A DNA stretch of 64,000 nt from CAYVQF01 sp964454015. Lineage in GTDB: Bacteria; Myxococcota_A; Bradymonadia; UBA4248. The notes below the pieces were generated by a model that was given only the letters and a program-made list of their open reading frames with translations, made no database searches and was not told the origin of the DNA. The position numbers were made by a program, and so were the translations under genes. Of the stretch, positions 1 through 8,478 are shown in pieces. How positions within the stretch are numbered: position 1 is the first letter of the stretch; the number at the start of each line of letters is the position of its first letter. The DNA lies in contig CAYVQF010000003.1 in NCBI GenBank assembly GCA_964454015.1, positions 62,001 through 126,000 of the forward strand, given 5' to 3'.

Positions 1-203
1 TCGGGGGGCAAGGTGTGAGCGGGGCCGACATAGGCGATGCGTCCGTCACGCACGGCGACGGCGCCGTCTTCGACGAGCCCGACGATGGCTGCGTCCCGTT
101 GGGCCAGGTGGCCCGCCGCGCGGGCTTCGGCGAAGGGAATCTTGTGCTCCCAGCCGCGCATGGTGAGGACTTGCTTGGCGCGGATGACGAATGCTGGCGT
201 CAT
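1..203 (-). CDS. Amidohydrolase, N-terminal fragment (runs off left edge)
   Basis: Only the first 67 codons are in the window. After the opening MTPAFVIRAKQVLTM comes DGAVAVRDGRIAYVGP, the strand pattern that opens metal-dependent amidohydrolases of the imidazolonepropionase and cytosine-deaminase kind, ahead of their HxH metal site, which would lie beyond the edge. Known members hydrolyse cyclic amides or deaminate ring nitrogens. The ATG at 203 overlaps the TGA of the preceding lipoprotein gene (ATGA), so the two are probably translationally coupled and this is the last visible gene of a minus-strand operon starting near 3089. Imidazolonepropionase is one candidate, but 67 residues cannot decide the substrate. 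Confidence 0.6.
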   Translation of the reverse strand, partial: MTPAFVIRAKQVLTMRGWEHKIPFAEARAAGHLAQRDAAIVGLVEDGAVAVRDGRIAYVGPAHTLPP

Positions 204-1717
204 TGCTGCTCCTGGTTGGGCTCGGCGGCGATCCAAATGGGCAAGACCAAGGCCGTCTCTTCGCCGCTGGTGGCGATGACGGCGTAACGTCCTGGTGCAG
301 GCCAGGTGATATCCCAGGTGTGGACGGCGCGGTGGTCCGTGAGCACTGCAGCGGCGCCGTCGAGGTGCCCCTCTCGCTGGGCGAGGACTTCTCCCTGGGG
401 GTCCACCACGGTGATGACGTAGGGCTGGCCTGCGCCGTCGTCGCTACGCCAGCCGATGAGGGTTGCGAAGTGGCTCGTGTGGGGAAAGCTGGGGGCGACG
501 ATGGTGTTGAAGGGGCGCCTGACCCGGGTGAAGGCGCTCGTGTCGAGGCTGGCAGGCCAGTGGGTGATGTGCTCCGCCACGTAGCCGAAGCAGTGGCTGG
601 GATGGCGCGCGAAAGGAAAGCGCTCGCGCCGTTGCGGGGTGTCTGGGTCGGCCACGAAGAAAGGCGCCACTGCCGTGACCTGATCGTTGGTTTCGGTGAG
701 CAGAAGGAAGTGGCCGGCCGCGCCGATGGGTACGCTCAGCTCAGCGTAGTGGATGTGGGAGGCCTGGGGGTGGGCGAGGTGAAAGCGTTGCCGTTGCCCG
801 ACGAAGAGGGTGCGTGGGCCACGCTCGGGGGAGAGATGTACGACCTTGAGGCGAAAGTGATAATCCCCCGGTTCACCATAGCGCCACACGACCTGGGCGG
901 GGAGGTGCAGCATCCCCGGGATTCGTGGGAGGTGGAAGGGGTCGCTGGGGAGATCGAAGTGATCCGAGGCGTCAGCGCGGGCGATGGCGGCGAAATGGAC
1001 CTGGGGGCGCCAGCGCTGCGCTTGGATGAGCCGCTGTGCTGCCGAGAGGGTTGGCCGCGGCGTGGGGTCGGCCAGCCTCTCAATGGCGGCGCTCAGGGCC
1101 GGCGGGGTGAGGGTGCTTGGGTTGCCGTCAGGGCCAGGCCCGAAGAGACCGCGCAGTGCCGGCCGGCCGTCCTCGCTGGGGCTCACGAGGATGCCCTGGG
1201 TGAATCCGGCCCGCGGGGGGAGGGCTGCTGCCGGGTGACTGTCGCTGTGCGGGTCGAAGCGTCCAGCGGCGAGGCTGTAGGTGCCCCGCGCGGGGTGGCC
1301 CAGGGCCCACAGGAGATCGCTCGCATGCGGCGCGATGGCGGGGACGGCGAGGGCTTCCATGTAGGCAGGGAGCGCCGCGAGTGGACGGAGCAGGGCGAGA
1401 TCGTTGGCGGGGTCGAGGGCGGTGATGACGGCGGCGATGGGGGGGCCACCGCGCAGAGGCTGGAGGGCGATGTGGTAGCTCTGCTCTAGGAGGTGAGCCC
1501 GACACAGCACCTGCTCAGTGTCGAGGAGGAGGGCCACGCCGCGTCGGCCGCTGGCGTGGACGAAGAAGAGGCTGTCGAGGCTCTGGGAAAACCAAGCCTG
1601 GCTCTGCGGGGCGCCATCGTGAGGCGCATCACGCCGCGGCTGGGCGGCACAGGCGCAGACCAAGCACAGCAGCAGCGCCATGGTGGCGCTTGGGGTGAGA
1701 CGACGGGCTGCGCGCAC
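200..1717 (-). CDS. Secreted trypsin-fold lipoprotein, probably catalytically dead
   Basis: 505 residues from a GTG start, with AGGAG about 8 bases upstream. The N-terminus has a hydrophobic stretch ending LLLCLVCACAAQ, which reads as a lipoprotein or Sec signal. Residues about 45-200 follow the HtrA/trypsin plan: a strand GVALLLD, then VLCRAHLLE (His position) and PANDLALLR (Asp position). Where a GNSGGP-type Ser motif is expected the protein reads TQGILVSPSEDGRPALRGLF, so the nucleophile motif is absent. Residues about 270-505 look like beta-sandwich modules, ending in a PGRYAVIAT strand typical of PPC-like domains. It lies in an operon between a coiled-coil gene and an amidohydrolase gene. 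The fold is inferred from motifs. A binding or chaperone role is more likely than proteolysis. Confidence 0.6.
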   Translation of the reverse strand: MRAARRLTPSATMALLLCLVCACAAQPRRDAPHDGAPQSQAWFSQSLDSLFFVHASGRRGVALLLDTEQVLCRAHLLEQSYHIALQPLRGGPPIAAVITALDPANDLALLRPLAALPAYMEALAVPAIAPHASDLLWALGHPARGTYSLAAGRFDPHSDSHPAAALPPRAGFTQGILVSPSEDGRPALRGLFGPGPDGNPSTLTPPALSAAIERLADPTPRPTLSAAQRLIQAQRWRPQVHFAAIARADASDHFDLPSDPFHLPRIPGMLHLPAQVVWRYGEPGDYHFRLKVVHLSPERGPRTLFVGQRQRFHLAHPQASHIHYAELSVPIGAAGHFLLLTETNDQVTAVAPFFVADPDTPQRRERFPFARHPSHCFGYVAEHITHWPASLDTSAFTRVRRPFNTIVAPSFPHTSHFATLIGWRSDDGAGQPYVITVVDPQGEVLAQREGHLDGAAAVLTDHRAVHTWDITWPAPGRYAVIATSGEETALVLPIWIAAEPNQEQQ

Positions 1718-1728
1718 GGATGGCGCTC

Positions 1729-2094
1729 CTAGGGCTCGTCGTCGTGAGGCGCATCGGCGGCGGGTTCGGTAGGTGCCTCGGGCGCGGCGGTCTGGGCGGT
1801 CTCTGGGTGCTTTTCGCCCGAGAGCTCTTTGACCAGGGCGCGGATGTCGTCGAGGCGTGTGTCGAACTCGCTCGGGAGGGTGAGACGTCCGGCTGACACC
1901 AAGCGGAAGACTTCGCGGCCGAGGTTCTTGAAGTGTTGGTTGAGCTCGCGTTCCTTCATTTTGTCTTCGATGAGCTCGCGGCTCTTGGCGGCTTGGTCAC
2001 GCACGGTGTCGCCGAGCTGGAGGATCATTTTGGAGGTCTGTTGAAAGAAGTCGCTGAGCTTGGCTTGCAGGTCGTCGCGGTGTTCGTCGCTCAT
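1729..2094 (-). CDS. Small coiled-coil protein of unknown function
   Basis: 121 residues; ATG at 2094 with AAGGA about 7 bases upstream. The first 70 residues are charged and heptad-like (KLSDFFQQTSKMILQLGDTV, then KSRELIEDKMKERELNQHF), predicting a long helix. The last 25 residues are a low-complexity tail rich in Ala, Pro and acidic residues. There is no signal peptide or membrane segment, so it should be cytoplasmic. It sits 41 bp after the upstream TPR-like gene and 11 bp before the trypsin-fold lipoprotein gene, whose ribosome-binding site overlaps its 3' end. I do not recognise a named family. Confidence 0.7.
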   Translation of the reverse strand: MSDEHRDDLQAKLSDFFQQTSKMILQLGDTVRDQAAKSRELIEDKMKERELNQHFKNLGREVFRLVSAGRLTLPSEFDTRLDDIRALVKELSGEKHPETAQTAAPEAPTEPAADAPHDDEP

Positions 2095-2135
2095 GGCGGG
2101 TCCTTGTGGCGTTGAGGGTGGTTGATGGCAGTGGC

Positions 2136-3089
2136 TCAGGGGAGGCTTGCGCGCATCGCCTGGAGTTCTTGCACCCGCTCCGACGCGTTGGCAGCCTGCG
2201 CCCGGTCGATGGCGCGGTCGAGGGCGTCGCGTGCCGCGGCGTGATCGCCCATGGCGTGGTGGAGGACGGCGGCGGCAAAATCACTGTCGTAGCTGGGCCA
2301 GCCCGGCCGGAGCTCGGCGAGGAGGCGAAGCTTGGCTTCGGGTGGCATTTGGGAGCTTTCGAGCTGCCACCGGCGGATGGCTTCGAGCTCTTCAGGCGGC
2401 ATGATCTGGCCCACAGGGGAGACATTCATGGTGGTGTTGACCCAGAGGTGCCTGAAGAGCAGGTTGACCATGGGTAGGTGGCGTTCGGCGATGTGATGGT
2501 TGGGGTCGAGCCAGCCTTCGCGTTGTGCGATGTGGAGAAAGTCTCCGCGATAGGCGAGGATGGCGACGCTGTGGCGCCAGCAGGCGGCGATGTTGGCGAG
2601 GTGGAGCTTGGCGTTGAGGCGCGGATCGTCTGGTGAGTAGAGCGCGCTGAGCTCAGCAGGGGTGGATAGCAAAGGCGCGGGCGTGAGGCTGTTAAAGAAC
2701 CTTTCGAAGAGGGTCTGGCCGGCCCAGAAGTGGCCCCTGGCGCCGAAGCTGGCGAGGAGATCCACGACAGCGGATTCGAGCTCACGCTGGAGACGATGGT
2801 AGGCGTCGGGATCGTGCTCGAAGGTCTTGGCGAGTGAGGCGAGGCTGAGACGTTGCCAGCTTTTTTTGACCCAGGCCAGGGTGGGATCGTTGGCTTGGAA
2901 TTGGAGCGGAGGTGCAAACCACTGCTCGCGGGCGGCGTCGATGAGCGCGAAATCAGGGTGGTAAGGGCTGAAGGCTAGGGTTTTGGGGGAGGCGGTCGGT
3001 GTGGTTGGCGTGGTTTGGTAGGTCATCACGACGAAGAGGATCGCCGCGGCGACGAGGGCAAGAGATAGAAATAGTTGCCATTTTTTCAT
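2136..3089 (-). CDS. Membrane-anchored helical protein with TPR-like C-terminus
   Basis: 317 residues from the ATG at 3089; longer versions of this frame read into a non-coding leader. MKKWQLFLSLALVAAAILFV forms an uncleaved signal anchor, and a Thr/Pro-rich spacer follows, so the bulk should lie in the periplasm. The body is alpha-helical and Trp-rich. The C-terminus (AAVLHHAMGDHAAARDALDR) matches the helix pair of a tetratricopeptide repeat. It is the first gene of the minus-strand operon that continues to the window edge and is divergent from secG, so 3090-3332 must carry promoters for both directions. No specific function can be assigned. Confidence 0.7.
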   Translation of the reverse strand: MKKWQLFLSLALVAAAILFVVMTYQTTPTTPTASPKTLAFSPYHPDFALIDAAREQWFAPPLQFQANDPTLAWVKKSWQRLSLASLAKTFEHDPDAYHRLQRELESAVVDLLASFGARGHFWAGQTLFERFFNSLTPAPLLSTPAELSALYSPDDPRLNAKLHLANIAACWRHSVAILAYRGDFLHIAQREGWLDPNHHIAERHLPMVNLLFRHLWVNTTMNVSPVGQIMPPEELEAIRRWQLESSQMPPEAKLRLLAELRPGWPSYDSDFAAAVLHHAMGDHAAARDALDRAIDRAQAANASERVQELQAMRASLP

Positions 3090-3332
3090 GAGCGTGGACC
3101 CACGGCGCAGGTCGATGAACGCAGACCATCGGGCACTGAGGATGCGGAATTCTGCGGCTGTCGTCAAGGACCGCACGCGGTAGTTGCAGGGGGGAGGGGC
3201 GGATGAAAATGGGATCTTGCGTTCGCACTTGCGCTGCGACGGAAAATCCATAGAGTAGCGCGCTGCGGTTTGCAGGCCCGTCAGGGCCCGACCTCCTGTT
3301 GGAACGACCCCACGGGGATAAGCGAGTCGAAT

Positions 3333-3659
3333 ATGCTCATTTTGCTCAACCTCTTTTTCGTTTTTCTCTGTTTCTTTTTGATCATCGTCGTGTTGTTGCA
3401 ACCTGGCAAGGGCGGCGGCTTGGGGGCGACCTTCGGTGGGGGCGGCGGCACTGTTTTTGGTGCGCGTGGCGCTGCGACGCTGCTGCAGAAGGCCACGGTG
3501 GTCGTGGCGACCCTGTTCATGGTCTTGAGTCTGCTTTTGGCCTATTTGTCGACGGGATCGACTGTGACGGATGCTGCAGGTGAAGAGCAGTCGCGCGGCG
3601 GGCTCGACTTCTCCGAGGGTGCCCCAGTGGCGCCTAGTGAAGATGCTCCGGCGGAGTGA
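3333..3659 (+). CDS. secG: Preprotein translocase subunit SecG
   Basis: 108 residues. SecG is the small auxiliary subunit of the SecYEG channel and helps SecA-driven protein export across the inner membrane. The protein shows the family plan: TM1 (ILLNLFFVFLCFFLIIVVLL), the signature QPGKGGGLGATFGGGGGTVF, then TM2 (ATVVVATLFMVLSLLLAYL) and an acidic tail that is variable in the family. I chose the ATG at 3333, directly before TM1; an upstream in-frame extension is polar and unlike SecG. In many genomes secG follows tpiA; here it stands alone, divergent from the operon on its left. Many exported lipoproteins in this window depend on this channel. Confidence 0.93.
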   Translation: MLILLNLFFVFLCFFLIIVVLLQPGKGGGLGATFGGGGGTVFGARGAATLLQKATVVVATLFMVLSLLLAYLSTGSTVTDAAGEEQSRGGLDFSEGAPVAPSEDAPAE

Positions 3660-3907
3660 GAGGCGGCACACAGGGTGTTTTGCCCGGTGGGCGACTCGCG
3701 ACAACACGGGATATCGACCTGAGGCGGAACTTCGCCTAGAATGGGTGAGGTCGTCCTAAGCTTCCCATGCGGGCTTGCCCTCGGTGGTGGTCTCGCGGGG
3801 CGTGGTCTGTGGCCAAGGGGCATCTTTGACGATGCCGATCTTGGCCGTCTTTGTAGATGTCGTGCCTTGGACCGGGTCGAAGGCGCGTGGCCGCAGGGTC
3901 CAGCCGT

Positions 3908-5461
3908 ATGTCTCTCCGAATCCATGCTATCCCATTCGTTTTGGCGGTTTTCTGCTGTGCCTGCGCCACGGGCGAGGTCGAGCACGGCGCCAAGGATCTC
4001 CTCGACCAGACGCCACCCCCTGACGTGCCGGTGGAAGAGGTGGCCGATACCGGGGAGGAGATCGACCTCCAGGACTTGCCTCAGCCTGATGTGGCGCCCG
4101 ATCAGAGCGATGCGCCGGATGAGGGTGAGGTGGCCGAGGTGGTCGAGGTCGATGTGCTCCCCGATGAAGGACCGGACAGCGCCGATGTGGTGGATGTCCC
4201 CGAGGTCCTGCCGACTTCGAGCCTGGGACGCCAGTGTGGTGCGACCAGTGAATGTCACCCGGGGCTCCCGTCGTGGCCGAGCTGTGCCAACTTGCAGTGC
4301 GATGGCCAGCCCTGCCTGCTCCTCTTCGATTACACGGGTTTTTGTACCCACAGTTGCACGAGCACTGCCGAGTGTGCCGTGGTCGATGACGATCCGGTGG
4401 TCGGGCGCAACTTCGTCTGTGTGCGGGGTGGGTCTTCCTCCCGTTGCATGCCCGGTTCCAACCAAGCCTGCAGCGCCGATAGCGCTTGCCCCCTTGGGGA
4501 GTCGTGCAAGATCGGCTATGCGGCGACGGCCGTGGGTTTGGAGCTTAGCAGCACTTGCCAGACCTCCTATCGGGGGGGGGCCGGCCCGGGGGGACAGTGC
4601 AACGATGATCCGCGACGCGGCCTGGTGACGCCGTGCTCCAACAACATGTGTTTGGGGACGCGCTGCACGTCTTTTTGCGAGCTAGGTGGCAACTGTGGCC
4701 ATGCCATGTTCACCTGCCGCGGTGACGTGGAGTTGACCAGCGGCTTTACGCGTAATCTTTGCCTCGGGATTGAGTGTAGCAGTACGGCCTCTTGTACGGC
4801 TGAGGGGTACTACTGTGCGCCGCCCTTGTTGATGGGCACCACGGCCAACCCCTATGTGGCGAGCTATTGCATGCTCGGCTCCCTTGCCGACGATGCGGCG
4901 GCGCTGGGTGATGCCTGTGGCCAGGATGAGGACTGCGCCTCCAACTGGTGCCTGGATTATACCGACACGGCGGCACAGTGCAGCGCCTTGTGTCGGCTGG
5001 ATTCGGCTTGTGCCACCAACCAGAAGTGCGCCGCCGAGATTTTGCGTGACAGTCAGGACCAGACCTTTCCCGTGCCGATGTGTTTGCCCGCGGCTGGCTC
5101 CAAGCAGTTCTGTACTGGGGACACGGTGTGTACGGGCGGTGAGGTTTGCCGGGTCTTTCTCGTTGGCTATCCGCAGAGTGAGAACCCGTCGTTCTTCGTC
5201 GGCACGGTGCAGACCCTCTGTGCCCAGCCCCTCTCTCCGACGGGGGTGGGCCTGGGGCAGAGCTGCGATGGTGGTGTCGCCTGCAAGTCCGAGTTCTGCA
5301 TCACCGCCGATGGTGGCGCTTCATTCTTCTGCTCTGCCCCCTGTGTCAACAACAACGACTGCCCTGGGACCATGACGTGTTCTACGGGAACCTTGACCCT
5401 CTACGATCAAGGTGACAGTGATCCTGGCAACGATCTGGGGGTGCGAGTGTGCCTGCGCTGA
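3908..5461 (+). CDS. Cysteine-rich surface lipoprotein
   Basis: 517 residues from the ATG at 3908. MSLRIHAIPFVLAVFCCACA is a short signal with a lipobox-like end. Residues about 25-110 are a highly acidic linker (many D, E, P and V) that would hold the rest away from the membrane. The remainder has regularly spaced Cys clusters, such as CGATSECHPGLPSW, CSADSACPLGESC, CGQDEDCASNWC and CTGDTVCTGGEVC, resembling the small disulfide modules of myxobacterial and Bradymonadales surface lipoproteins. A G8 run at about 4572-4579 remains in frame. No catalytic motif is visible. It is the first of several Cys-rich lipoproteins in the window. Confidence 0.75.
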   Translation: MSLRIHAIPFVLAVFCCACATGEVEHGAKDLLDQTPPPDVPVEEVADTGEEIDLQDLPQPDVAPDQSDAPDEGEVAEVVEVDVLPDEGPDSADVVDVPEVLPTSSLGRQCGATSECHPGLPSWPSCANLQCDGQPCLLLFDYTGFCTHSCTSTAECAVVDDDPVVGRNFVCVRGGSSSRCMPGSNQACSADSACPLGESCKIGYAATAVGLELSSTCQTSYRGGAGPGGQCNDDPRRGLVTPCSNNMCLGTRCTSFCELGGNCGHAMFTCRGDVELTSGFTRNLCLGIECSSTASCTAEGYYCAPPLLMGTTANPYVASYCMLGSLADDAAALGDACGQDEDCASNWCLDYTDTAAQCSALCRLDSACATNQKCAAEILRDSQDQTFPVPMCLPAAGSKQFCTGDTVCTGGEVCRVFLVGYPQSENPSFFVGTVQTLCAQPLSPTGVGLGQSCDGGVACKSEFCITADGGASFFCSAPCVNNNDCPGTMTCSTGTLTLYDQGDSDPGNDLGVRVCLR

Positions 5462-5520
5462 GGGGCGCATCAGCGCTGCACCAGGTCGCCGCGTAGCACA
5501 ACGTCAGGTTGGAGAGGCCA

Positions 5521-6087
5521 ATGGAATCTTATCAGATCAAGTTGACCATCAATGGGCTCTATGGCGAGTTTGCCGAGAAGTATGCGTGCCTGATCAAGGA
5601 CGCCCATGTGCTCAACCGCTACTTTGAAGAGAGTGGGAGCAAGGCAAGTGAGGGACCGATTCGCTTGTTGCGGCGGGAGGGTAAGCCGGCCCGCTATGAG
5701 CCGACGGCGCTCTTTGCTCGCCTGATGCGCCTGTTGCGCAGGGTCTCTCTGGAGCACGCCCAGCGGCGTTTCTATACTGGGGTGCGTTTCGAGCCTGTGT
5801 TGGGGGCGCCCTCCCCGTGGCAAGGCGTCATGAGTGGCGTCGATGCCCAGGGCGACTTCGCCATCGAGGCGTTTGGTCTGCGCGCTTCGCTGCTGCGCGC
5901 TGGGGTCTTGGCGCAGGATCTGAGCTTGCTCGATGTCCCCCAGTGGGAGATCGAGGGCGGCCGTTATGTGGTGCGCTGGGATAGCCTGAAGAACCTCTTC
6001 AAGGAGGACTTGGTCGCGCTGATCACGGTGTGTGAAGAGAGCATGGCCAAGGGCGAGGATCTGCTGGCGACGGTGTTGCCTGCTTAG
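5521..6087 (+). CDS. Conserved-looking cytoplasmic protein, function unknown
   Basis: 188 residues. I chose the ATG at 5521 because GGAGAGG lies just upstream at a suitable distance; an ATG at 5509 would add four residues. The protein has no signal or membrane segment. It mixes helices and strands and is rich in Arg and Leu (LFARLMRLLRRVSLEHAQRR), and a central strand region (GVMSGVDAQGDFAIEAFGLR) suggests a compact alpha/beta fold. It sits 60 bp after the Cys-rich lipoprotein gene and 34 bp before the three-gene envelope cassette, so co-transcription with either is possible. I do not recognise the family. Confidence 0.65.
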   Translation: MESYQIKLTINGLYGEFAEKYACLIKDAHVLNRYFEESGSKASEGPIRLLRREGKPARYEPTALFARLMRLLRRVSLEHAQRRFYTGVRFEPVLGAPSPWQGVMSGVDAQGDFAIEAFGLRASLLRAGVLAQDLSLLDVPQWEIEGGRYVVRWDSLKNLFKEDLVALITVCEESMAKGEDLLATVLPA

Positions 6088-6120
6088 CCTGGTGGCAGCA
6101 CGCCGCGATGTGGAGGTCGG

Positions 6121-8478
6121 ATGGCCCTGGGAGGCGAGTGCTATCGAGAGGGGCGCCGTGCGCACTTCCCTTGGGGGGGGGCGCTCTTGGGGATTGTCCT
6201 CGCGCTGAGCCTGACCCCATCGACAACGCTGGCTCAGGACGATGGGCTGGGCAGCGCGCTGCGCCAACTTTCCTCGGGCGATGTGACGGCGCGGCTCGAC
6301 GCAGTCGAGGCGCTGCGGCGCTTGGGCGGTGCCGAGGCCGGTGATGCCCTGCTCGGGGCGACGCAGGATCTCAGCCCAGCCGTGCGCTGGCGTGCATGGC
6401 GGGCTCTCTCGTCCCATGGCGTACCTCTGGAGCATCTCGCCGTGGCCATGGCCGATCCTGCGTTGCCTGTGCGGGTCGCGGCCCTGAACCTGCTGCCGGC
6501 GCACGGTGAGGCCGCCCACGCCATGATGCTGGCTGCCCTCGATGATCCTGACGCAGGGGTGCGGCTGGTGGCGCTGCGGCAACTCTTGGCGCTCGCGCCG
6601 AGTGACGCCATGGGCCAAGCGCTGCGCTTGCGCTACGAGCGTGAGGTCGTGACGGCGCCTTACGCCCTCATCACGGATGGCTTCGCTGCAGCGCTGGCCC
6701 ATCATGGCCTCGGGGGCGGCGCCGAAGGGGCCGCCATCACCGCTGGCGCCGCCCGCTTCGCCGCCTACCACCGCGCCCCACAGCTTCACCTGGCGCGCCG
6801 CCGCCTGCTGGCGCGGGTGCTGGCGCTCGATGAACAGATGCGGGCGCTGGGGGCGGAGCGCGGCGCGCGGGCCCGCCATTGTTACGTGACGCACGCTGAA
6901 CTGGACGATCTGCCGGGCCAGTACCGCGCGCTGCGCGCTGCGCTGCTACAGTGGTTGGTCGATGAGGGCGCTACACCCGCGGTGGGTGCAGAGGGGGTGG
7001 CGCCCCAGTCGTTGGAGCAGGTCGCCCAGAGCGCCTACGAGCGCTTCGAGGCGCAGGTCATTGAAGCTGAGACGGCTTGGGGTCGGGTGGCGCGATGCCA
7101 AGAGGACCGTGGCACGCCTCCCAGTGCCGCCGTGCGCGAGGCGCTGCTGTTACATGTGGGCTTGGAGACGGCCTACGACGATCACTTCTTGTCTTATCGG
7201 CAGGACGTCGCGCCGTTGGCCCTGAGCTCCCAGTGGCTCCAACGCCTCGTGGCTCATGGGAGCGGCCAGTGGCGGGGAGGCGGTGACGATGGGCCGGGGG
7301 AGGCGGGTGAGGTTTCGTTTTTTCGCTACCGCGGCGAGCTGGCAGCCGACCTCTATTGGGGGGCCGAGCAGCTCAGCGGTCCGACGGGCGCGCTAGATCT
7401 GGACGGTCACCTGGCCGTGCCGGGCTACGGCTCGGTCTTTGGGCGCGTCGAGGGTGGCTTCGACCGCGCTTTCATGGACCGCCCTTGGCCCTACGCGCTG
7501 TTGCTGCCGCATCTCTCGCTGCGCGGGCTCTTCGGCGGGGTTTTGCGCGACGCCGACGCCTTCCCCGTGGTGAGCGCTGCCGTGGGGGTGCACTGGCAGC
7601 GCTATTTCTCCCCGGCAGAAGGGCCGAAGCGGGGCACGGACGCGCTCGATGCGCAGGATGACCTGGTGGATCCCCTGCCGACCTCGCTGGCGCAGGGCGA
7701 GCGTGTCGTGACACGCGGCCATTTGCGCGTCGCCTATCCCCTCGAGACGGGATTCGCTGCCATCATCGAGAGCGCCCTGTGGGGGCACTTCTACCCCCAC
7801 GGCTTGCCGACGGGGCCGGCGCAAGTGACGGCGCGGCGTGGCGTGCCCCTCCACGCGCTGGCTGAGCCCGGCTTCTACGTGCGCGATGGCGGTGGGATGG
7901 CCATGGTGACTTTGGGCGCGACGTGGCTCTCCTATCCCAGTCCCAGCGTGGCTCCCACCTGGCTGTTGACGGGGAGCGCCTTGGCCCAGGGGAGTATCGA
8001 CGAAGGTGAAGCGCATGGGTGGGTCGGCGCTTCCTTCGTGCGCCGCCCCTTTGACGCGCCTGACGTCAGCGATGTGGCCATCCTCAACCGGGGGCAGCTC
8101 TACTTCGGGGTGGGTTTCCGCTTTCAGGACTTCCAGTTTCAGTCGGGCAACCGCCTCTTCATCGATTACGTCCAGCGTCGCTTCGTCGCTGGCGATCGCA
8201 ATGTCCTGCGCGGTGGCTTCAGCACGGGGTGGCATTTCCGCTTTGGCGCCTGGCCGGCGTTGGGGCTGACTTATACCGTCACAGGGCAGGACGATGATCT
8301 CCGGCAGCGTGCCTTCTTTCCCGAAGGTGCGACCCGCGCTTTGGCCCGCAACGTGGTCATGTTGAGCCTCTATGCCCCCCTGGTCGGTTTCGACCTGCAC
8401 GGCATCAGCGCCCGCGCGACCGAGTGGGGCCCTGGTGCGACCTTCCATCCGGTCATTCCTGAGTTTTGGTGGCCATGA
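6121..8478 (+). CDS. Exported HEAT-repeat plus beta-rich outer-membrane-like protein
   Basis: 785 residues; ATG at 6121 with GGAGG 4 bases upstream. A signal peptide (ALLGIVLALSLTPSTTLAQ) ends at an AQ|D site. Residues about 40-190 are short paired helices with the HEAT/PBS-lyase look (DVTARLDAVEALRRLGGAEA, PVRVAALNLLPAHGEAAH). A longer helical segment runs to about 395. From about 400 to the end the protein is built of alternating, aromatic-rich strands (FRFQDFQFQSGNRLFIDYVQ, GFSTGWHFRFGAW), typical of an outer-membrane barrel. The signal-peptide region contains a G9 run (6173-6181). The stop overlaps the next start (ATGA at 8475), so it is tightly coupled to the following gene. Confidence 0.68.
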   Translation: MALGGECYREGRRAHFPWGGALLGIVLALSLTPSTTLAQDDGLGSALRQLSSGDVTARLDAVEALRRLGGAEAGDALLGATQDLSPAVRWRAWRALSSHGVPLEHLAVAMADPALPVRVAALNLLPAHGEAAHAMMLAALDDPDAGVRLVALRQLLALAPSDAMGQALRLRYEREVVTAPYALITDGFAAALAHHGLGGGAEGAAITAGAARFAAYHRAPQLHLARRRLLARVLALDEQMRALGAERGARARHCYVTHAELDDLPGQYRALRAALLQWLVDEGATPAVGAEGVAPQSLEQVAQSAYERFEAQVIEAETAWGRVARCQEDRGTPPSAAVREALLLHVGLETAYDDHFLSYRQDVAPLALSSQWLQRLVAHGSGQWRGGGDDGPGEAGEVSFFRYRGELAADLYWGAEQLSGPTGALDLDGHLAVPGYGSVFGRVEGGFDRAFMDRPWPYALLLPHLSLRGLFGGVLRDADAFPVVSAAVGVHWQRYFSPAEGPKRGTDALDAQDDLVDPLPTSLAQGERVVTRGHLRVAYPLETGFAAIIESALWGHFYPHGLPTGPAQVTARRGVPLHALAEPGFYVRDGGGMAMVTLGATWLSYPSPSVAPTWLLTGSALAQGSIDEGEAHGWVGASFVRRPFDAPDVSDVAILNRGQLYFGVGFRFQDFQFQSGNRLFIDYVQRRFVAGDRNVLRGGFSTGWHFRFGAWPALGLTYTVTGQDDDLRQRAFFPEGATRALARNVVMLSLYAPLVGFDLHGISARATEWGPGATFHPVIPEFWWP

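Noticed and set aside
191..1489. Plus-strand open frame of 432 codons
   Set aside because: It is antisense to the trypsin-fold lipoprotein gene, which has a signal peptide, a ribosome-binding site and operon overlaps.
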